A stretch of 64,000 bases of DNA from Pseudomonas fragi (GCF_002269505.1 NZ_NQKQ01000017.1:45452-109451); one strand, 5' to 3'. Shown: positions 17,690 through 27,116, counted from the stretch's first letter. The notes: generated from the sequence alone by a model not told the origin. Numbers and translations are program-made.

Positions 17690-19000
17690 TTATCCCAGCA
17701 ATTGGATTACCTCGGCAAACCCCGGCCGTGCCAGCACCTCTGGCTGAATACAGCGCTGTTGCAACCCTTGCAGCTCATTGCGCTGTTGATCACTCAAGCC
17801 CGAGTCGATCCGCTCCAGCAACTCTCCCAGCAAAATCCCGAATGCCCGCACTTCGATGCGTTGCAGCGCCCGGCTTTGGACACTGTCGTCGATAGCATGG
17901 AAGCACGCGGCGCCAAAATCCCCCAGCAGACAGTCGCCCCGGGCATTGAACAGAATATTATGCCCGTACAAATCACCATGGCAGATGCCCTGTGCGTGCA
18001 GGTGGCCGGCCGCCGAGGCAATGCCGCGGGCGATACGCAGGGCGCTGTCGCAGGTAAAGCGGGTGCTGTCGGCATACACGTCGCGGCTGCACGTATCAAA
18101 GCTGGGCAGGGCCGCCAGGTTGATAAACGACGGGTCGATCAACTCCATTACCAGAGCCGCCTGGTTGTCAGGATGGCCCACGACCCGGCCCAGCACCTTG
18201 ATCAGATTGGGATGCTGGCCGGCCGCGATGCAGGCGTTCATTTCATTGAGCGGTGAACCGTCGCTGGTGATGCTGCCCTTGTACAGTTTGACCGCCACTG
18301 ACTGGTCAGCCTGACCGGGGGCGTTCCAGCGGGCCTGATAAATAACTCCGGAAGCGCCTTCGCCCAGTTTTTGCTCAAGCTCAAGCTGCGACCAATCAAT
18401 ATTGGGCGTGGTGTCGGGCGCGCGATGAATGCTGGCGTCTTCCCGTAGCGGGTTACCGGCATAGGCCAGCCAGCTCAGGGCAGGCAGTGCCAGCAGGGTG
18501 TCAGGCAGCTCGCTGAACTGGTTGGCGGCCAGGCGGATCAGTTCCAGGCGTTCGCAGTTGCCCAGGCTTTGGGGCAGTTGCTGCAAACGGTTGCCAGCCA
18601 GCATCAGTTTTTGCAGCAGTGGCCGCTGGCCCAGTTCTTCGGGCAACTGGCTGATGCAGTTGTCGGTCAGGATCAGCCAGCGCAGCAAAGGTGGCAGCGC
18701 CTCGCCCGGCACATGCTCGATGCGGTTGGCCTTGAAGCCGATCATGCTCAATTGTGCGCATTGGCCCAGGCAGGCCGGCAGCTCGGTGAATTGATTGTCC
18801 GAGCAAAACAGGATGCGCAAGCGTTTCAGGCGATGCAGGTCGTCGGGCAGGCAACTCAATGCGTTACCGCTCAGATTGAGGATTTCCAGCGTATCGGCCA
18901 GCTGGAATATCTCGGCCGGAAACTCGGTCAGCCCGCACGACAGATCAAGACGTTTGAGGCCCGCCAGTTGGCCGGCGCGCAGTTTAGCGAGGGTATCCAT
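17690..19000 (-). CDS. Leucine-rich-repeat protein kinase
   Basis: This 436-residue soluble protein joins about seven leucine-rich repeats (residues ~5-185, repeats of the type LxxLxLxxNxLxxLPxxL) to a eukaryotic-like protein kinase (about 200-436). Kinase features are complete: glycine loop LGEGASGVIYQ, the lysine in VAVKLYKG, catalytic loop HGDLYGHNIL (HGD instead of the common HRD), and metal loop DFGAACF. No membrane segment or signal peptide is seen, so it acts in the cytoplasm. I chose ATG 18998-19000; a TTG ten codons earlier is less likely. Substrate unknown. Confidence 0.88.
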   Translation of the reverse strand: MDTLAKLRAGQLAGLKRLDLSCGLTEFPAEIFQLADTLEILNLSGNALSCLPDDLHRLKRLRILFCSDNQFTELPACLGQCAQLSMIGFKANRIEHVPGEALPPLLRWLILTDNCISQLPEELGQRPLLQKLMLAGNRLQQLPQSLGNCERLELIRLAANQFSELPDTLLALPALSWLAYAGNPLREDASIHRAPDTTPNIDWSQLELEQKLGEGASGVIYQARWNAPGQADQSVAVKLYKGSITSDGSPLNEMNACIAAGQHPNLIKVLGRVVGHPDNQAALVMELIDPSFINLAALPSFDTCSRDVYADSTRFTCDSALRIARGIASAAGHLHAQGICHGDLYGHNILFNARGDCLLGDFGAACFHAIDDSVQSRALQRIEVRAFGILLGELLERIDSGLSDQQRNELQGLQQRCIQPEVLARPGFAEVIQLLG

Positions 19001-19192
19001 ATGCAGGTCGGGTACTCGTGGGCAGGGCAAAAGTGTGGCGCATGATAACGGCTAATCGCCTTGGGGCCGAGCGTTTGCACCCAAACGTCTGTGAGCAGAA
19101 AGTGATGAACGGTACAGTTTTGTTTAATTTCTCCCGCTCATGGAAGAATCTTCCTTCGATGCTAGTCTTCATCCTATAAAAATACGCAGGGA

Positions 19193-19723
19193 ATGGTCGT
19201 GGAGCATCGTCTAGGGACAGTCATCATTGGCTCCTTGTTTAGTACATGTGCCTGGTCGGCGCAGTACGAAGTGCAGGTGCGAGTCATCGTCGAGCGGGGC
19301 TGCCAGCTGGTGGGCGTTACCCGTGATGCGGGTGTCGATTACCTGGGCCTGCTGGACTTTGGCCGTGCTCCCCGGCTGGACGGCCCGTCAGCCCCCCTGA
19401 GCGCGACGTTGATAAACGCACGTTTACCACGCCTGGAATGCAACCCCGATACCACCTACCAATTACAGATCGACGGTGGCCAGCATGGTGGCACCGCAGA
19501 TGTCCGTTACCTCGCCCTCGGGCCCGGTAGCCCGCCGATTCCTTACCGCTTGTTCCGCGATCCAGCTCGTCACATACCCTTGCTGGTCAATGTTCCCGTC
19601 AGTGGCACAGTGCCTGACACCGGTTCGGTGGCGCTGCCGCTTTATGGCCGCATCGATACATTGGCGCAAATCCCTCCGGCCGGGCTGTATGCCGATTTGT
19701 TGAAAGTCACCCTCACGTGGTAG
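19193..19723 (+). CDS. Csu-type pilus subunit, spore coat protein U domain (first of four)
   Basis: The 176-residue secreted protein has a signal peptide ending in CAWSAQ and one coat-protein-U domain of the archaic chaperone-usher pilins: a Cys near the start (ERGCQL), LDFG, a second Cys before NPDTTYQLQIDGGQHG, IPYRLFRD, and a C-terminal AGLYADLLKVTLTW donor-like strand. It opens a seven-gene pilus operon in the order found in Acinetobacter csu clusters (pilins, chaperone, usher, tip). GCAGGGA precedes the ATG. Its exact place in the fibre is not known. Confidence 0.85.
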   Translation: MVVEHRLGTVIIGSLFSTCAWSAQYEVQVRVIVERGCQLVGVTRDAGVDYLGLLDFGRAPRLDGPSAPLSATLINARLPRLECNPDTTYQLQIDGGQHGGTADVRYLALGPGSPPIPYRLFRDPARHIPLLVNVPVSGTVPDTGSVALPLYGRIDTLAQIPPAGLYADLLKVTLTW

Positions 19724-19739
19724 TGCCAGGAGTAGGGAA

Positions 19740-20273
19740 ATGACCGGCCTTGCCCAACGTTCGGTTTTGTTCGCAGCCTGCGCGCTGCTGCTTATGGATG
19801 CTCAGGCGGCCATGGTCAGCGGGCAGATTCAGGTACGGCTGGTGATCATGCCCGCATGCCAGGTGAGCAGTGGGGCTGCTGATGCAAGCCGGCTCGATAA
19901 CCTTGGCACGCTCAATTTTGGCTCTCGCGGTCCGACCTGGGATACCCCGGTCGAGGCGATGCTGGAAGGCAGGGAAAGCAATCTACAGGTGACCTGCAAC
20001 CCGGCCGTTCGGGGGTTCTCGGTGTCCATCGATGGTGGCAATCACGGTAATGGCCTGACTCGCCAATTGAGCAATGGTCAGCAGTTGATCCCTTATCGTC
20101 TGTATCTGGATGCCGCTGGCAGCAATAGCTACAGCATCGGGCAGCAACACAATTTTGTGGTGGCAAGTGGTGGCCAGGTACCGATTCCGGTGTATGGCAT
20201 GGTGATGTCAAATCCCAACGCGCTCCGGGCAGGTGTCTATCGCGACACGCTACGGGTGACGCTGGATTGGTGA
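19740..20273 (+). CDS. Csu-type pilus subunit, spore coat protein U domain (second)
   Basis: This 177-residue protein has a signal peptide (to MDAQA) and one coat-U domain with MPACQVSSG, LNFGSRGPTWDTP, VTCNPAVRGFSVSIDGGNHG, IPYRLYLDA and a C-terminal RAGVYRDTLRVTLDW. It lies 16 bases after the first subunit with AGGAGTAGGGA before its ATG. It is closest in plan to the first subunit, so both may be minor or adaptor subunits. It ends 19 bases before the third. Confidence 0.87.
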   Translation: MTGLAQRSVLFAACALLLMDAQAAMVSGQIQVRLVIMPACQVSSGAADASRLDNLGTLNFGSRGPTWDTPVEAMLEGRESNLQVTCNPAVRGFSVSIDGGNHGNGLTRQLSNGQQLIPYRLYLDAAGSNSYSIGQQHNFVVASGGQVPIPVYGMVMSNPNALRAGVYRDTLRVTLDW

Positions 20274-20292
20274 ACATGAGTGGGGGTGCAAG

Positions 20293-20829
20293 ATGCGCGT
20301 ACTTAAATCAACGCTGGGTTTCTCATTGTTGGGCTTGATGTTGACCGGCCAGTTACAGGCGGCCACTACGGTAACCGGGGTTGTCAACGCCACGCTGACC
20401 CTGACCTCCAGTTGCCTGGTTAACGGGGCTACAGGGGCTACCGGGCTGGACTTCGGTAACTTGAGTTTCGGTTCCACAACAACGTTTTTTACTGAAGCGG
20501 ATTCACAGGTGATGGCTAGCGCCGGTGGAGCCTTGTCGATCAAGTGCTCGGCCGGGACTTCGCCGGTGATCACGGTCGGTGCCGGCGCCCATGACGGGCT
20601 TTCCACCGGGGGCACCCGTGCCTTGTCGGACGGTAACAGCAACTATGTGCCCTACGACCTTTACTCGGACTCCGGGCATAACACCCTTGTGGCCATCAAT
20701 GGCACGGTCGCGGCCGGGCCCAGTTCGGGCGCGGCGCAAACCATCAACCTCTATGGCAAGGCAATGGGTAAAGCCGGGCTCCCGGCGGGTACTTACAGTG
20801 ACGTCATCAACGTTTCGCTGACCTTTTAA
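20293..20829 (+). CDS. Csu-type pilus subunit, spore coat protein U domain (third; possible major pilin)
   Basis: A 178-residue secreted coat-U protein. After the signal peptide (to LQAA) it is rich in Thr, Ala and Gly, with TSSCLVNGATG, LDFGNLSFGSTTTFF, IKCSAGTSPVITVGAGAHDG, VPYDLYSDSGHN and AGTYSDVINVSLTF. The composition is like that of the CsuA/B major rod subunit, so this is the best candidate for the main pilin. The assignment rests on sequence character and is not certain. Confidence 0.87.
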   Translation: MRVLKSTLGFSLLGLMLTGQLQAATTVTGVVNATLTLTSSCLVNGATGATGLDFGNLSFGSTTTFFTEADSQVMASAGGALSIKCSAGTSPVITVGAGAHDGLSTGGTRALSDGNSNYVPYDLYSDSGHNTLVAINGTVAAGPSSGAAQTINLYGKAMGKAGLPAGTYSDVINVSLTF

Positions 20830-20833
20830 CCTT

Positions 20834-21328
20834 GTGAGCTGGCTGCACGCCACGTCGCTGGTGCTGCTGTATTCATTCACTGGTTTTTTGTACGCAGCTA
20901 CCAGCGCGACGTTTCAGGTCGGTGCGAGCATTGTGGCAGGTTGCCTGGTTACTACGACGGGCGGCATTTACGGCAGCCTGGCGTTCGGTACCTATCCGGC
21001 GTTGTCGACGGCGCCGGTCAGTGTGGCACTTGCCGGTGGCGTTTCGCTGCAATGCACCCCCGGGGTGAGTGTGAGCATGCAGGTCGATGGCGGACTGTAT
21101 AACGCCAGCGGCCGACATCTGCAGGTCAGCGGAGGCAGTGCGCGGGTGACCTACCAGTTGTTTCAGGACGCGGCTCACAGCCAGAGCCTTGGCATCGCGC
21201 AGTCGGTCAACGTGCCTTATACCAATGCCAATGCGATCAGCCTGCCGATTTTTGGCTATGTGCTGCTGCCGGGCAACCAGCCGGCGGGCACCTACGGCGA
21301 TACGTTGCAAGTGCAATTGTCTTATTGA
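20834..21328 (+). CDS. Csu-type pilus subunit, spore coat protein U domain (fourth)
   Basis: This 164-residue protein has a signal peptide (to LYAA) and a coat-U domain with AGCLVTTTGGIYGSLAFGTYPALS, LQCTPGVSVSMQVDGGLYN, VTYQLFQDAAHS and AGTYGDTLQVQLSY. The start is GTG 20834, only 4 bases after the previous stop, with no good ribosome site, so it is probably translated by coupling to the third subunit. Confidence 0.83.
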   Translation: MSWLHATSLVLLYSFTGFLYAATSATFQVGASIVAGCLVTTTGGIYGSLAFGTYPALSTAPVSVALAGGVSLQCTPGVSVSMQVDGGLYNASGRHLQVSGGSARVTYQLFQDAAHSQSLGIAQSVNVPYTNANAISLPIFGYVLLPGNQPAGTYGDTLQVQLSY

Positions 21329-21352
21329 TGTCCAGGGATCAGGAGTATGTAT

Positions 21353-22132
21353 ATGCACTTATTTTCACGGCCGTTTCAGAGCTTGGCCTGTAGCCTGCTG
21401 ATGTTGGGGGTGACTCAGCAGGTGCTGGCGGCCAGTTCGATTTTGATATGGCCTATCGACCCGGTACTGGAAGCTGATCAGCAAGCCAGTGCACTGTGGC
21501 TGGAAAACCGCGGGGATGCGCCTGCCAGCATGCAGATTCGGGTATTTGCCTGGAATCAGGACGGTTTTGACGATCAGTATCAAAATCAGCGTGATGTGGT
21601 TGGCAGCCCTCCGGTGGCCACACTCGCGCCGGGGCAAAAGCAGCTAATTCGCTTGACCCGCACCAAATCCTTCCCTGCAGGTGAGGAGCACGCTTACCGG
21701 ATCATCATCGATGAAATCCCTGCGCCGCTTCCCCCTGCGGCTGGTGACAACGCCAAACCGGCGGCGATGATTCGTCTGCAAATGCGTTACTCGGTGCCGC
21801 TGTTTGCTTATGGCGCCGGGTTGTGGAGCAAGGTGGACGCAAGCCGCCCACGGGACGCTGCCGGTATCGGCTTGCCGCAATTGAGTGGTCGCACCGTGAG
21901 TGTCGATGGCAAGCCCTATATCGAGGTTCATAACCGGGGCGCGGTGCATGCGCGCTTGACCGAGGCGGTACTCAAGTCGGGCGGCCAGTCGAAAACGCTA
22001 GTCGACGGCTTGCTGGGCTATGTGCTGCCGGGCGCAACGATGCGCTGGCCGGCGCCTGTGGCCCAGGGTGATGCCTTGCAGGTTCGGGTCAATGGTCAAC
22101 CCAAGGCGCAGGACTTGCCTTTGGGGCGGTAA
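21353..22132 (+). CDS. Periplasmic pilus chaperone (PapD-like, CsuC type)
   Basis: The chaperone caps pilin subunits in the periplasm and hands them to the usher. The 259-residue protein has a signal peptide ending VLAAS, then ILIWPIDPVLEADQQASALWLENRG, which is the first beta-domain, VFAWNQDGFDDQYQNQ, the LAPGQKQLIRLTR strand with the conserved arginine, and YRIIIDEIP. I chose ATG 21353 because AGGAG (21341-21345) is 7 bases before it; an in-frame ATG at 21347 would sit too close to that site. Confidence 0.92.
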   Translation: MHLFSRPFQSLACSLLMLGVTQQVLAASSILIWPIDPVLEADQQASALWLENRGDAPASMQIRVFAWNQDGFDDQYQNQRDVVGSPPVATLAPGQKQLIRLTRTKSFPAGEEHAYRIIIDEIPAPLPPAAGDNAKPAAMIRLQMRYSVPLFAYGAGLWSKVDASRPRDAAGIGLPQLSGRTVSVDGKPYIEVHNRGAVHARLTEAVLKSGGQSKTLVDGLLGYVLPGATMRWPAPVAQGDALQVRVNGQPKAQDLPLGR

Positions 22133-22239
22133 CACCGACAGGTAGCAAGTCCCTCTGACAGTGACTTTAAGCGCGACGGTGTTGATGAGCTCCGTCGTGT
22201 CGGCGTTTGCAAGGAGCAGTAGCTATTGAGGGACGGGGT

Positions 22240-24582
22240 GTGGAAGTGAGCAGGGCACTGGTGTCGGCCATCATCGGGCTGTGCGGTGCACTGGGAGGGC
22301 AGGCCGCGCAAGCGGCAGAGCTTCCGCCGCCGCCCGCCACCCTGCAGGCTGTCGCCGATGCACCGTTGTATCTGGAATTGGTGGTCAACCAAATGAATAC
22401 CGGGCGCCTGGTTCAAGTGCAACAACGTGCCGGTCAGCTTTATCTGCCGGCAACCGATCTGCAAGAGGCGGGCATTCATCTGCCGGGCCCCGCCCATGAT
22501 GAGGTGGGGCTCGACAGTGTGCCGGGGTTGCACAGCGAGTACGACATCCAGAGCCAGCGGCTGTTACTGGACGTGCCTCCCGAATGGCTGCCGGAGCAGC
22601 ACTTCGGCAGGCGCTCCAGCTACCCGCGCACCGAGGCGCTGAGCAGTTTTGGCGGCTTGCTCAACTACGATGCCTACCTGAACGAAACCGACGATGCGGG
22701 TACTTACCTGGCTGTCTGGAATGAAGTGCGGCTGTTTGACAGCTGGGGCACGCTGTCCAATACCGGGCAATACCGACGCAGTATCGCTGGCGCCGCCGCT
22801 GGCCAGCTGGATAACGGTTACCTGCGGTATGACACGCTGTGGCGTTTCTCCGACGACGAGCGAATGCTCACCTATGAGGCAGGTGATCTGGTGAGTGGCG
22901 CGTTGCCCTGGACCACTTCCGTGCGCATGGGCGGCGTGCAGCTGTCGCGGGACTTTGGCGTGCGCCCGGATCTTGTGACTTACCCGCTGCCGCAGTTCTC
23001 CGGTGAGGCGGCGGTGCCGTCGTCAGTGGATCTGTTTATCAATGGCTACAAGTCCTCCAGCGAAAACCTGCAGCCGGGCCCCTACACCCTGACCAACGTT
23101 CCTTTCATCAATGGCGCCGGTGAGGCTGTGGTGGTGACCACCGATGCACTGGGGCGGCAAGTATCTACCAGTGTGCCGTTTTATGTGACCAGCACCTTGC
23201 TGCAACAAGGCCTGAGTGATTTTTCCGTGTCGGCGGGCAGCGTACGGCGTGAATACGGGGTACGTAACTTTGCCTACGGCGCGGGAGTGACATCTGGCAG
23301 CCTGCGCTATGGCCTGACTGACAGCCTGACCCTTGAGAGCCACCTTGAAGCGTCTGAGTCACTGACGTTGGGCGGCATGGGGGCCAACCTCAAGTTGGGC
23401 AACTTCGGTGTGCTCAACAGTGCCGTGAGCCAGAGTCAGTTCGATGGCCGCAACGGGCGCCAACTGAGCACGGGCTACCAATACAATGCGCAGCGTTTCA
23501 GCCTGGCCTATCAGCGTTTGCAACGGTTTGCCGATTACGCCGACCTTTCGGTCATCGGCAGCGACTCCATCAGCCTCAGCCAGCGCAGCGAGCAATTGAC
23601 CCTGAGCCTGAACCTGGATCGCTTTGGCAGCCTGGGTGCTGGCTACTTTGATGTGGTAGCCGCCGATGCTTCGCGTACTCGCTTGCTTAACCTGAGCTGG
23701 AGCAAGCCGCTGTGGTTCAACAGCAGTTTTTACGTCTCGGCCAACCGTGAGTTGGGGGACAGCAACTGGGCGATGCAGGCGCAGATCGTGATGCCGTTCG
23801 ACCTCAAAGGCAGTTTGAGTTTCAGCACCGAGCGCACCAATACCGGCGCCAGCCAGCAACGGGTCAATTACAGCCGCGGCGTGCCGAGCCAGGGCGGTGT
23901 GGGTTTCAACCTGGGCTATGCCAGTGGCGACTCGCCGGACTACCGCCAGGCCGACCTGACCTGGCGTCTGCAATCGGTGCAGTTGCAAGCTGGGGTTTAT
24001 GGCAGCTCGGATCAGATGACACGTTGGGCAGATGCCAGTGGTTCGTTGGTATGGATGGACGGGCAGACATTCGCCGCCAACCGCATCGACGACGCTTTTG
24101 TGGTGGTCAGCACCGGGGGGTTCCCCGATGTGGGCGTGCGCTACGAGAATCAGTGGATCGGCAACACCGACAAGAACGGTCATCTGCTGGTGCCCTGGAG
24201 CAGCGCTTATTACCGAGGCAAATATGAGATTGATCCGCTGAACCTGTCAGCCAATATCATCAGCCCCAATGTCGAACAGCGCGTGGCGGTACGCCGGGGC
24301 AGCGGCTATTTACTGGAGTTCGAGTTGCGCAGGGTGGCTGCGGCCAGTGTGCATCTGATCGACGCCCGCCAGCAGGATCTGGCCCTGGGCAGTGCGGTAT
24401 TGAATGAGCAGAATGGCGAGCGTGCCGTAGTGGGCTGGGACGGGCTGGTGTACCTGGAAAACCTGGCGCAGCAGAACTCCCTGCAGGTGATCATGCCCGA
24501 CGGCCAGCAGTGCAAGGCGCAGTTTGCATTGCCCGCCGAGGCGGATCAGGTGCCATTGATCGATCCGGTGGTGTGCCAATGA
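22240..24582 (+). CDS. Outer-membrane fimbrial usher (FimD/CsuD type)
   Basis: The usher is the outer-membrane pore that assembles and secretes the pilus. The protein of about 780 residues has a signal peptide (to AAQAA), an N-terminal domain (YLELVVNQMNTGRLVQV), the 24-strand barrel region containing the plug domain (SSVDLFINGYKSSSENLQPGPYTL), and C-terminal domains with YRGKYEIDPLNL and a final Cys pair (QQCKAQ...VVCQ). I chose GTG 22240 (AGGGA at 22229-22233); other GTG codons lie at 22246 and a weak TTG at 22207. Its stop overlaps the tip gene as ATGA. Confidence 0.93.
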   Translation: MEVSRALVSAIIGLCGALGGQAAQAAELPPPPATLQAVADAPLYLELVVNQMNTGRLVQVQQRAGQLYLPATDLQEAGIHLPGPAHDEVGLDSVPGLHSEYDIQSQRLLLDVPPEWLPEQHFGRRSSYPRTEALSSFGGLLNYDAYLNETDDAGTYLAVWNEVRLFDSWGTLSNTGQYRRSIAGAAAGQLDNGYLRYDTLWRFSDDERMLTYEAGDLVSGALPWTTSVRMGGVQLSRDFGVRPDLVTYPLPQFSGEAAVPSSVDLFINGYKSSSENLQPGPYTLTNVPFINGAGEAVVVTTDALGRQVSTSVPFYVTSTLLQQGLSDFSVSAGSVRREYGVRNFAYGAGVTSGSLRYGLTDSLTLESHLEASESLTLGGMGANLKLGNFGVLNSAVSQSQFDGRNGRQLSTGYQYNAQRFSLAYQRLQRFADYADLSVIGSDSISLSQRSEQLTLSLNLDRFGSLGAGYFDVVAADASRTRLLNLSWSKPLWFNSSFYVSANRELGDSNWAMQAQIVMPFDLKGSLSFSTERTNTGASQQRVNYSRGVPSQGGVGFNLGYASGDSPDYRQADLTWRLQSVQLQAGVYGSSDQMTRWADASGSLVWMDGQTFAANRIDDAFVVVSTGGFPDVGVRYENQWIGNTDKNGHLLVPWSSAYYRGKYEIDPLNLSANIISPNVEQRVAVRRGSGYLLEFELRRVAAASVHLIDARQQDLALGSAVLNEQNGERAVVGWDGLVYLENLAQQNSLQVIMPDGQQCKAQFALPAEADQVPLIDPVVCQ

Positions 24583-25536
24583 AAGGGGGTATCGGGTTAG
24601 GGATGTTGTTGTGCTGTCTAGCGGCGTTTGAGGCCAAGGCCGGTTGTACCGCGGCGGGGATCGCCAGCCCGGCCGGTTATGGCTCGATCAGCTCGACCCT
24701 GGTTCGCACTGTGCCGCAAAGCACATCATCCTCCAACTCGGGCCTCACCTGCACTCCGGGGGGGATTTCGTTACTCAGTGAGGCGTATTTCAAGGCCACT
24801 ATCACGCCCACTGGCCCCGGTATGGTTGGACCCACCGGAGATGTGATTACCTACACCATTTATGCCAATAACAGCACCGCTCACCCCATCACCCGCGGCC
24901 AGGCATTCGACTTTGCCAGTAATGGTCTGCTGGGTACCTCGGCGCCGAGTGTGATCCCGTTGTACTTCACAACCGCAGTCAACAACGTGGCGGCAGGCGT
25001 TTACACCGAAACCCTGAATATTCGCTGGGATTGGAAATACTGCACCGGACTGGGGGTTTTGGGGGGTTTGTCTGGGGTACGACACGGGAGCCGACAAACA
25101 TAGCACCCTGACGGTGAGCATGACGGTGGCCAACGACTGCACCATTAGTGCGCCTTCGATCAGTTTTGGCAGCGCACCGGTGGTCAGTGCGTTTTCAACA
25201 ATCAGCCAGACCATCAGTGTCAACTGCACCAAGGGCAGTGCCTATACGGTAGGTTTGGGCGATGGTACACACCCTGTCAGTGTGGGCGGGCGGCGGCAGA
25301 TGATCTCCGGCAGCAATTACCTGGCCTACGACATTTTTCAGGGGGCCGGCACTACCCGCTGGGGCAGCGTGGGCACTGCAGCCCGACGGGCAAGCTCAAG
25401 CGCCGAGGTCAACCCCGGTAACGGATTGGGCACTGGCAGTCAGATTTTCAACTACAACGCCAAAATCTACTCCGACCAGACCACGCCGCCAGCCGGTAGC
25501 TACACCGACAGCGTGGTGCTGGATGTGGGCTTTTAG
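24579..25536 (+). pseudogene. Pilus tip protein with two coat-U domains (CsuE type), frameshifted
   Basis: The ATG at 24579 overlaps the usher stop. The first frame gives a signal peptide (to FEAKAG) and one coat-U domain up to TLNIRWDWKYCTGLGVLG, then runs into unrelated residues and stops at 25103. The second coat-U domain continues in the +1 frame (LTVSMTVANDCTISAPSISFG to the C-terminal SYTDSVVLDVGF, stop 25536). Removing one G from the G6 run at 25061-25066 restores a continuous reading of about 318 codons, with GVCLGYDTGADKHSTLTV across the joint. The break is therefore a single-base insertion: a real mutation, a phase-variable state or a sequencing error. Confidence 0.85.
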
Positions 25537-26684
25537 CGCAGCTCCTTGACCATCGCCGACAGCGTGGTCAGCACATCCTTGGCCAATTGTTTTGAGCGTT
25601 TGCCATCCCAGCCGGTCTGCGGGTTCGGCGCATCGTCGTTGTCCTTGAACGGCATCTCAAGGGTCAGCGACAGGCAGTCAAAGCGCTGGCCGACGCTATT
25701 GCAGGCCAGGGTCATGTTGGCTTGCCCGGGCTCGTCGCGGGTATAGCCGTGGGTGGTCTGGAAGTCCTTGGTCAGGCCGCTGAGGTGGCTGCGAAAGCGT
25801 TCCTCAAGCGCCGCCAGGCGCGGGGTGTAGCCCGGGTTGCCTTCACAACCTGCGGTGAACACGTAGGGAATTTCTTCGTCGCCATGAATATCGAGGAAAA
25901 GGTCGACGCCGTACTGACTCATTTGCTCCAGGGCAAAGAACACTTCGGGGCTGACCTGCGGGCTGGTGTTCTGCCAGGCGCGGTTCAAGTCCTGGCCGTT
26001 GGCATTGGTGCGCAAGTGCCCGTGGAAAGCGCCGTCGGGGTTCATGTTGGGGATCAGGTACAGGTCGGCGAAGTCGAGCAGCTTGCGCATTTGCGGGTCG
26101 CTGCCTTGCTCAAGCCGCTCCAGCAGACCCTCCATAAACCATTCGGCCATATGTTCGCCGGGGTGTTGCTGGGCAATGATCCAGATCTTGCGCTTGTGAC
26201 TGGCGCCATTGCCTTTGCGCAACAATTGAATGTCGCGGCCTTCGGCACTTTTGCCGGTGGCCAGTAACTGGCAACCCGACCACTGCAGGGCGTTCTTGAT
26301 CAACTGCTCGTGACGTTCGCGGCTGTAAGGTTCGAAATAGGCAAACCAGACCTGCGGCTGTTCAGCCTCAAGGTGAAAATTGAGCGAGGTGCCGTCGAAT
26401 TCAGTCGGGACCCGGAACCAGTTTTCGTGGTCATAAGACGCCACTGCCTGATAGCCATCCCACGCTTTGTTGTAGGAAGACTGGCTGGCATTGCTCAATT
26501 GAAAATGGTGAGTGTGCCCTGGGGTCAGGCCATCGACCTTGAAATGGAACCACTGGAAGTGCGGGCTTTTGCTGTCCGGCTTGATGGCCAATTGCACCTG
26601 CAGCGGATTGCTGGCGTCCAGCACCTGAATATTGCCGCTGTCGAAGTCGCTGCTGATATGAAGTGAGGAGGGCGCCACGGTCAT
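25533..26684 (-). CDS. M14-family zinc carboxypeptidase (cytosolic type)
   Basis: This 383-residue protein resembles bacterial cytosolic carboxypeptidases of the M14D/Nna1-like group. An N-terminal beta domain (SLHISSDFDSGNIQVLDAS) precedes the peptidase. Zinc ligands are visible in QQHPGEHMAEW (HxxE) and in LDIHGDE; NMNPDGAFHGHLRTNANGQDLNRAW contributes substrate binding; the catalytic Glu is probably in LTLEMPFKDN. No signal peptide is seen. The start MTVAPSSL (26682-26684) was preferred to an upstream extension without family character. Its stop overlaps the pilus tip gene by 4 bases tail to tail. Substrate unknown. Confidence 0.9.
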   Translation of the reverse strand: MTVAPSSLHISSDFDSGNIQVLDASNPLQVQLAIKPDSKSPHFQWFHFKVDGLTPGHTHHFQLSNASQSSYNKAWDGYQAVASYDHENWFRVPTEFDGTSLNFHLEAEQPQVWFAYFEPYSRERHEQLIKNALQWSGCQLLATGKSAEGRDIQLLRKGNGASHKRKIWIIAQQHPGEHMAEWFMEGLLERLEQGSDPQMRKLLDFADLYLIPNMNPDGAFHGHLRTNANGQDLNRAWQNTSPQVSPEVFFALEQMSQYGVDLFLDIHGDEEIPYVFTAGCEGNPGYTPRLAALEERFRSHLSGLTKDFQTTHGYTRDEPGQANMTLACNSVGQRFDCLSLTLEMPFKDNDDAPNPQTGWDGKRSKQLAKDVLTTLSAMVKELR

Positions 26685-26997
26685 CGTCCAAATCCCGAAA
26701 TCTGATAATTGTGGACGATACTGTACATCGCTATGGCGATAGGCCAATACGGTTTTTTGGGCAAGAAGAAGTAGGAGGTAGAGAAGGGGGGCGTCATCCT
26801 TGACGCTACGCAATTGTAGGGTTTTTGCGATTGATTCTCAAGTGCTAGATTGCCATTACGGCTATAGTCCAAGACTTCAGGCTTCCGTTTCCCGATGTTC
26901 TTTTGCTATCATCGTCCTATCGTGACGGCCACCCAAGAAAATGGCTGCACACCAGACTTCATTAGCCTGAAGCACGCAGAGCCAGTTAACTGGCCGC
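26685..26997. other. Intergenic stretch between the carboxypeptidase and prrF
   Basis: No convincing gene was found in these 313 bases. They should hold the carboxypeptidase promoter. A short plus-strand frame beginning near 26894 runs into prrF and looks accidental. Confidence 0.5.
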
Positions 26998-27113
26998 AAA
27001 AAAAAAGACCCGGCCAGAAGCCGGGTCAAATAACCGTGATTAGCCTGATGAGGAGGTAATTCAAAAGACCGACCTAAGGTCCCTTGAATTATCGACTGAT
27101 CTCGCGACCAGCT
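26998..27113 (-). ncRNA. prrF: PrrF-type iron-responsive small RNA
   Basis: Read on the minus strand, the RNA starts near 27113 with AGCTGGTCGCGAGATCAG, carries the PrrF antisense core GAATTACCTCCTCATCAGG followed by CTAATCACGG, and ends in the hairpin GACCCGGCTTCTGGCCGGGTC followed by nine T residues (to 26998). The length of 116 is that of PrrF. PrrF is made under iron limitation and, with Hfq, represses mRNAs for iron-containing proteins (sodB, sdh, acn) by pairing to their ribosome sites. A Fur box overlies its promoter. Only one copy is in the window; fluorescent pseudomonads usually have a second elsewhere. Confidence 0.93.
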
Positions 27114-27116
27114 GCA

